Of a stretch of DNA of 7,847 nt, positions 5,928-7,847 are shown piece by piece (the stretch's first letter is position 1; every line of letters starts with the position of its first letter). The notes under the pieces were generated by a model. It saw only the letters and a program-made list of their open reading frames with translations. It was not told the origin of the DNA and did not search any database. A program made the translations under genes and the position numbers. The DNA is from an uncultured Prevotellaceae bacterium (GTDB lineage: Bacteria > Bacteroidota > Bacteroidia > Bacteroidales > Bacteroidaceae), in contig CAMJRQ010000046.1 in assembly GCA_946408305.1 (NCBI GenBank), positions 1 to 7,847 of the forward strand, in the 5' to 3' direction.

Positions 5928-6806
5928 ATGGAAAGAATCGATAAAATAGTCTTCGGCGACAACCAGTTCTTCGGCATCAACCATCGTTCGCAGGAAAAGG
6001 CCGAGGAGATGCTCAAGCGCTTCGGCAACCTCGACCGCATCTTCGAAGTCTACGATGCGGCCTTCGACTGTGGCGTGAAGGCCGTGATGCTCAACAGCAA
6101 CGAGAAGGCGCAGGCCATCTGCGACCGCTTCCGGGCCAACAAGCGCCTCTATGGCGAGGTGGCCTGGTATCCGTCCATCCCGTACCCCTACAAGTATGCC
6201 AACATGGTGAACGAGCTGGGCATCATCCCCGCCGTCAACGAGGTGCTCTTCCGCGGCAATTCGGCCGGCGGAGTGCTCAGCATGATTGGCAAGGGTGCCT
6301 CGGCTGTCTTCACGCGCGATGCCAAGAAACTCATGGAGATGCTCATCGATGTGGAATACAAGATGTTTGCCGACCTGAACGTCCGAGTGCTCTTCCTGCA
6401 GAACGTCGTGGCCGACCTCGTCCTGGGCTACGGCGTCCGCGAGGCCTTCGAGCACTACTGCGAGTATGTCCGCAAGAAGTATCGCCTGGTGCCCGGCATC
6501 ATCACGCTCAACCTGCCCTACATGAAGCGCCGGCTCGAGGAGTGGGGAATCGACGAGGTGGTCATCTGCGCCTCCGTCAATGCCGCCGGCTTCAACATGC
6601 ACCCCTCGAAGGAGGAATACGAGCGCGTGATAGCCGAAAACGACCCCTCGCGCTATCAGCTCATGGCCATGAACGTGCTGGCCAGCGGCTCCATCTCGGT
6701 GCAGGAGAGTTTCGACTACATCAACAGCCTGAACCTCCAGAGCGTCGTCTTCGGAGCCTCCAGCCGCGCCCACATCCAGAGCACCATCGAATCCATAAAG
6801 ATATGA
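5928..6806 (+). CDS. Conserved-looking protein of unknown function, possible TIM barrel
   Basis: A 292-residue soluble protein that I do not recognise as a named family. Its beginning, KIVFGDNQFFGINHRSQEKA (6-25), and its end, VVFGASSRAHIQSTIESI (273-290), resemble the first strand and the last strand-helix of barrel enzymes. The end is close in style to the IGASSPEHL-type terminus of aldo/keto reductases. Between them hydrophobic strands and amphipathic helices alternate (for example AAFDCGVKAVMLNSNE at 44-59, NVRVLFLQNV at 151-160, VPGIITLNL at 188-196, EVVICASVNA at 210-219), as expected for a beta/alpha barrel. The aldo/keto reductase Asp-Tyr-Lys-His tetrad is not evident, so normal reductase activity is unlikely. 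Candidate polar active-site residues are Asp11, Asn12, Asn18, Asn56, Asn58 and Glu59. It has no signal peptide or membrane segment. It starts 15 bases after the oxidoreductase and its stop overlaps the next gene by 4 bases, so it belongs to the same pathway. An aldolase, lyase or isomerase role is possible but unproven. Confidence 0.8.
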   Translation: MERIDKIVFGDNQFFGINHRSQEKAEEMLKRFGNLDRIFEVYDAAFDCGVKAVMLNSNEKAQAICDRFRANKRLYGEVAWYPSIPYPYKYANMVNELGIIPAVNEVLFRGNSAGGVLSMIGKGASAVFTRDAKKLMEMLIDVEYKMFADLNVRVLFLQNVVADLVLGYGVREAFEHYCEYVRKKYRLVPGIITLNLPYMKRRLEEWGIDEVVICASVNAAGFNMHPSKEEYERVIAENDPSRYQLMAMNVLASGSISVQESFDYINSLNLQSVVFGASSRAHIQSTIESIKI

Positions 6807-7840
6807 AGCCCAATCTGTTTATCGACATCATCCAGGTCTCGCTGGGCAATCGCGACAAGCTCTCGTGGGAGCCCTCGGCTGCCAAGTGGGAGCTGCTCTT
6901 TGCCGAGTCGGTGAGGCAGTCGGTTGTCAACGTGCTCGTCGACGGACTCGAACGCCTACCCTCGGCCTCGCAGCTGCCCATGCCGCTGCTCGTGAAATGG
7001 ATGGCGCAGTCGCAGAAGAACGAGGTGGCCTATCGCCGCCACTGCCAGTGCGCACGCATCCTCACCGAACGCTTCCGTGCGGCCGGCCTTCCCACCTGTG
7101 TCCTCAAGGGTGTTGCCACGGCTCAGCTCTATCCCCACCCCGAGCGGCGCATCTGCGGCGACATCGATTTTTGGGTGCAGGGCGACCGCCGGGAAATCAT
7201 GCAGCTGCTGCGGGCGGAATACGAGCTGGAGCACGTTGAGTGGCACCACATCGGCATCCGGGCTTTCGACGATGTGCCCGTCGAGGTGCACGTGCTGCCC
7301 GGCTGGCTCTACAACCCCTGGTGCAACCGCCGCCTGCAGCGCTTCTTCCGCGAGAACGGCACGCCGCATGAGGTAGGCTCGCTGGGCTTCAATGCCGCGT
7401 CGGCCCGCTTCGAGGCCGTCTTCTCGCTCGTACACACGTTCCACCATCTCCTCGAGGAGGGCGTGGGCCTCAGGCATGTCATCGACTATTACTACATCTG
7501 CAAGGCCTGCCGCGCTGCCGGCGACGACACAGCCCGCGAGGTCATGCAGGCCATCCGCTCCGTCGGACTGGGCAAGTTCGCCGCCGCCATGATGTGGGTG
7601 CTCCGCGAGGTGTGCGGAATGCCTGCCGCCGAGCTGCTCTGCGAGCCTAACGAGGCCGAGGGCCGCTTCCTGCAGCGCGAGATAATGGCCGGAGGCGACT
7701 TCGGAAAGACGCGCACCGACGGAATGCTGCGCAACACGCTGGGCCGCTGGTGGATGGTGCTGCGCCACTATCCCTCCGAGGTTCTCTGGATGGTGCCCTG
7801 GAAACTCTGGCACTGGTTCTGGCGAGCCGCCAACCGCTGA
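6803..7840 (+). CDS. Uncharacterised nucleotidyltransferase-fold protein (PF14907-like)
   Basis: A 345-residue protein. The start at 6803 is chosen because ATG overlaps the previous stop (ATGA) and the first residues, MKPNLFIDII, fit the family's beginning; the frame stays open far upstream but there only shadows the preceding gene. Landmarks are CVLKGVATAQLYP at 99-111, RRICGDIDFWV at 115-125 with the metal-binding Asp120 and Asp122, VEVHVLPG at 160-167 with a possible third acidic residue Glu161, and HTFHHLLEEGVGLRHVIDYY at 211-230. This pattern (LKG, then YP, then R..GDID, then a His-rich helix with RHxxDYY) is that of the NTP_transf_5 family, common in Bacteroidetes polysaccharide clusters and without an established reaction. 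The C-terminus is rich in Trp (WMVPWKLWHWFWR at 329-341), perhaps a membrane-contacting helix. It may attach a nucleotide-derived or phosphate group to the glycan or its lipid carrier; that is inference. Confidence 0.85.
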   Translation: MKPNLFIDIIQVSLGNRDKLSWEPSAAKWELLFAESVRQSVVNVLVDGLERLPSASQLPMPLLVKWMAQSQKNEVAYRRHCQCARILTERFRAAGLPTCVLKGVATAQLYPHPERRICGDIDFWVQGDRREIMQLLRAEYELEHVEWHHIGIRAFDDVPVEVHVLPGWLYNPWCNRRLQRFFRENGTPHEVGSLGFNAASARFEAVFSLVHTFHHLLEEGVGLRHVIDYYYICKACRAAGDDTAREVMQAIRSVGLGKFAAAMMWVLREVCGMPAAELLCEPNEAEGRFLQREIMAGGDFGKTRTDGMLRNTLGRWWMVLRHYPSEVLWMVPWKLWHWFWRAANR

Positions 7841-7847
7841 GGCTCCC

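Larger units (their letters stand above)
169..7840 (+). other. Probable single operon of eight polysaccharide genes
   Basis: All eight genes run on the + strand. Junctions are, in order: a 4-base ATGA overlap, 4, 5, 5, 34 and 15 bases of spacer, and another 4-base ATGA overlap. Such spacing normally means co-transcription, with translational coupling at the two ATGA overlaps (1506-1509 and 6803-6806). None of the starts has an AGGAGG-like ribosome binding site, as usual in Bacteroidetes. No internal terminator or promoter was seen. The operon may extend beyond either end of the window. Confidence 0.75.

Noticed and set aside
5070..6773. Long minus-strand open frame of 567 codons antisense to the oxidoreductase and unknown-function genes
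   Set aside because: It lies opposite two well-supported + strand genes. Its translation is rich in Val, His, Ala, Glu and Asp in the way expected from the reverse complement of GC-biased codons, and shows no recognisable motif.
6542..6802. Upstream extension of the final gene to an ATG at 6542
   Set aside because: The extra 87 residues overlap the preceding gene and are Arg/His-rich shadow sequence. The ATGA-overlapping start at 6803 fits the family length and the operon's coupling pattern.
1..7847. CRISPR arrays, tRNA genes, insertion sequences or phase-variable invertible repeats
   Set aside because: No regularly spaced repeats, cloverleaf-like sequence, transposase motifs or paired inverted repeats were seen by eye. 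A promoter invertase site, common upstream of such loci, could lie outside the window.

Overview
The window is one densely packed, single-strand gene cluster for making a surface polysaccharide. It most likely comes from a high-GC member of the Bacteroidales (a Prevotella, Alistipes or Bacteroides relative). Three things point there. No start codon is preceded by a good Shine-Dalgarno sequence; several instead have short A-rich leaders. The gene set (LicD-like protein, GT4, WecG/TagA-type transferase, Bacteroidetes-type uncharacterised nucleotidyltransferase, several sugar oxidoreductases) is typical of capsule or exopolysaccharide loci in that order. Hand-counted GC is about 58-62% in most coding stretches. 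The genus cannot be fixed from the sequence alone.

Layout: bases 2-73 look like the last codons of an upstream gene. A 95-base gap (74-168) holds an imperfect GC-rich hairpin and no recognisable promoter. Eight genes on the + strand follow, with junctions of -4 to +34 bases: (1) a cytidylyltransferase fused to a Gfo/Idh/MocA-type oxidoreductase domain, 169-1509; (2) a short-chain dehydrogenase/reductase, 1506-2237; (3) a LicD-family phosphotransferase, 2242-3036; (4) a GT4 glycosyltransferase, 3042-4076; (5) a GT26 (WecG/TagA/CpsF) glycosyltransferase, 4082-4855; (6) a stand-alone Gfo/Idh/MocA oxidoreductase, 4890-5912; (7) a 292-residue protein of unknown function, possibly a TIM barrel, 5928-6806; (8) an uncharacterised nucleotidyltransferase-fold protein, 6803-7840. 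No tRNA, rRNA, CRISPR array, insertion sequence or long repeat was seen, and no flippase, polymerase or other polytopic membrane protein lies in the window.

Working model (inference): genes 1 and 2 make a CDP-activated small polyol or related compound, and gene 3 transfers its phosphate-containing moiety onto a glycan being built by genes 4 and 5. Genes 6 and 7 may make or modify another sugar, and gene 8 may add a further nucleotide-derived or phosphate-linked group. The most unusual point is that the oxidoreductase half of gene 1 lacks both hallmark catalytic residues of its family (the Lys of EKP and the His of the GGG...D.G.H motif), while the separate paralogue, gene 6, keeps both. The second unusual item is gene 7, whose function I do not recognise.
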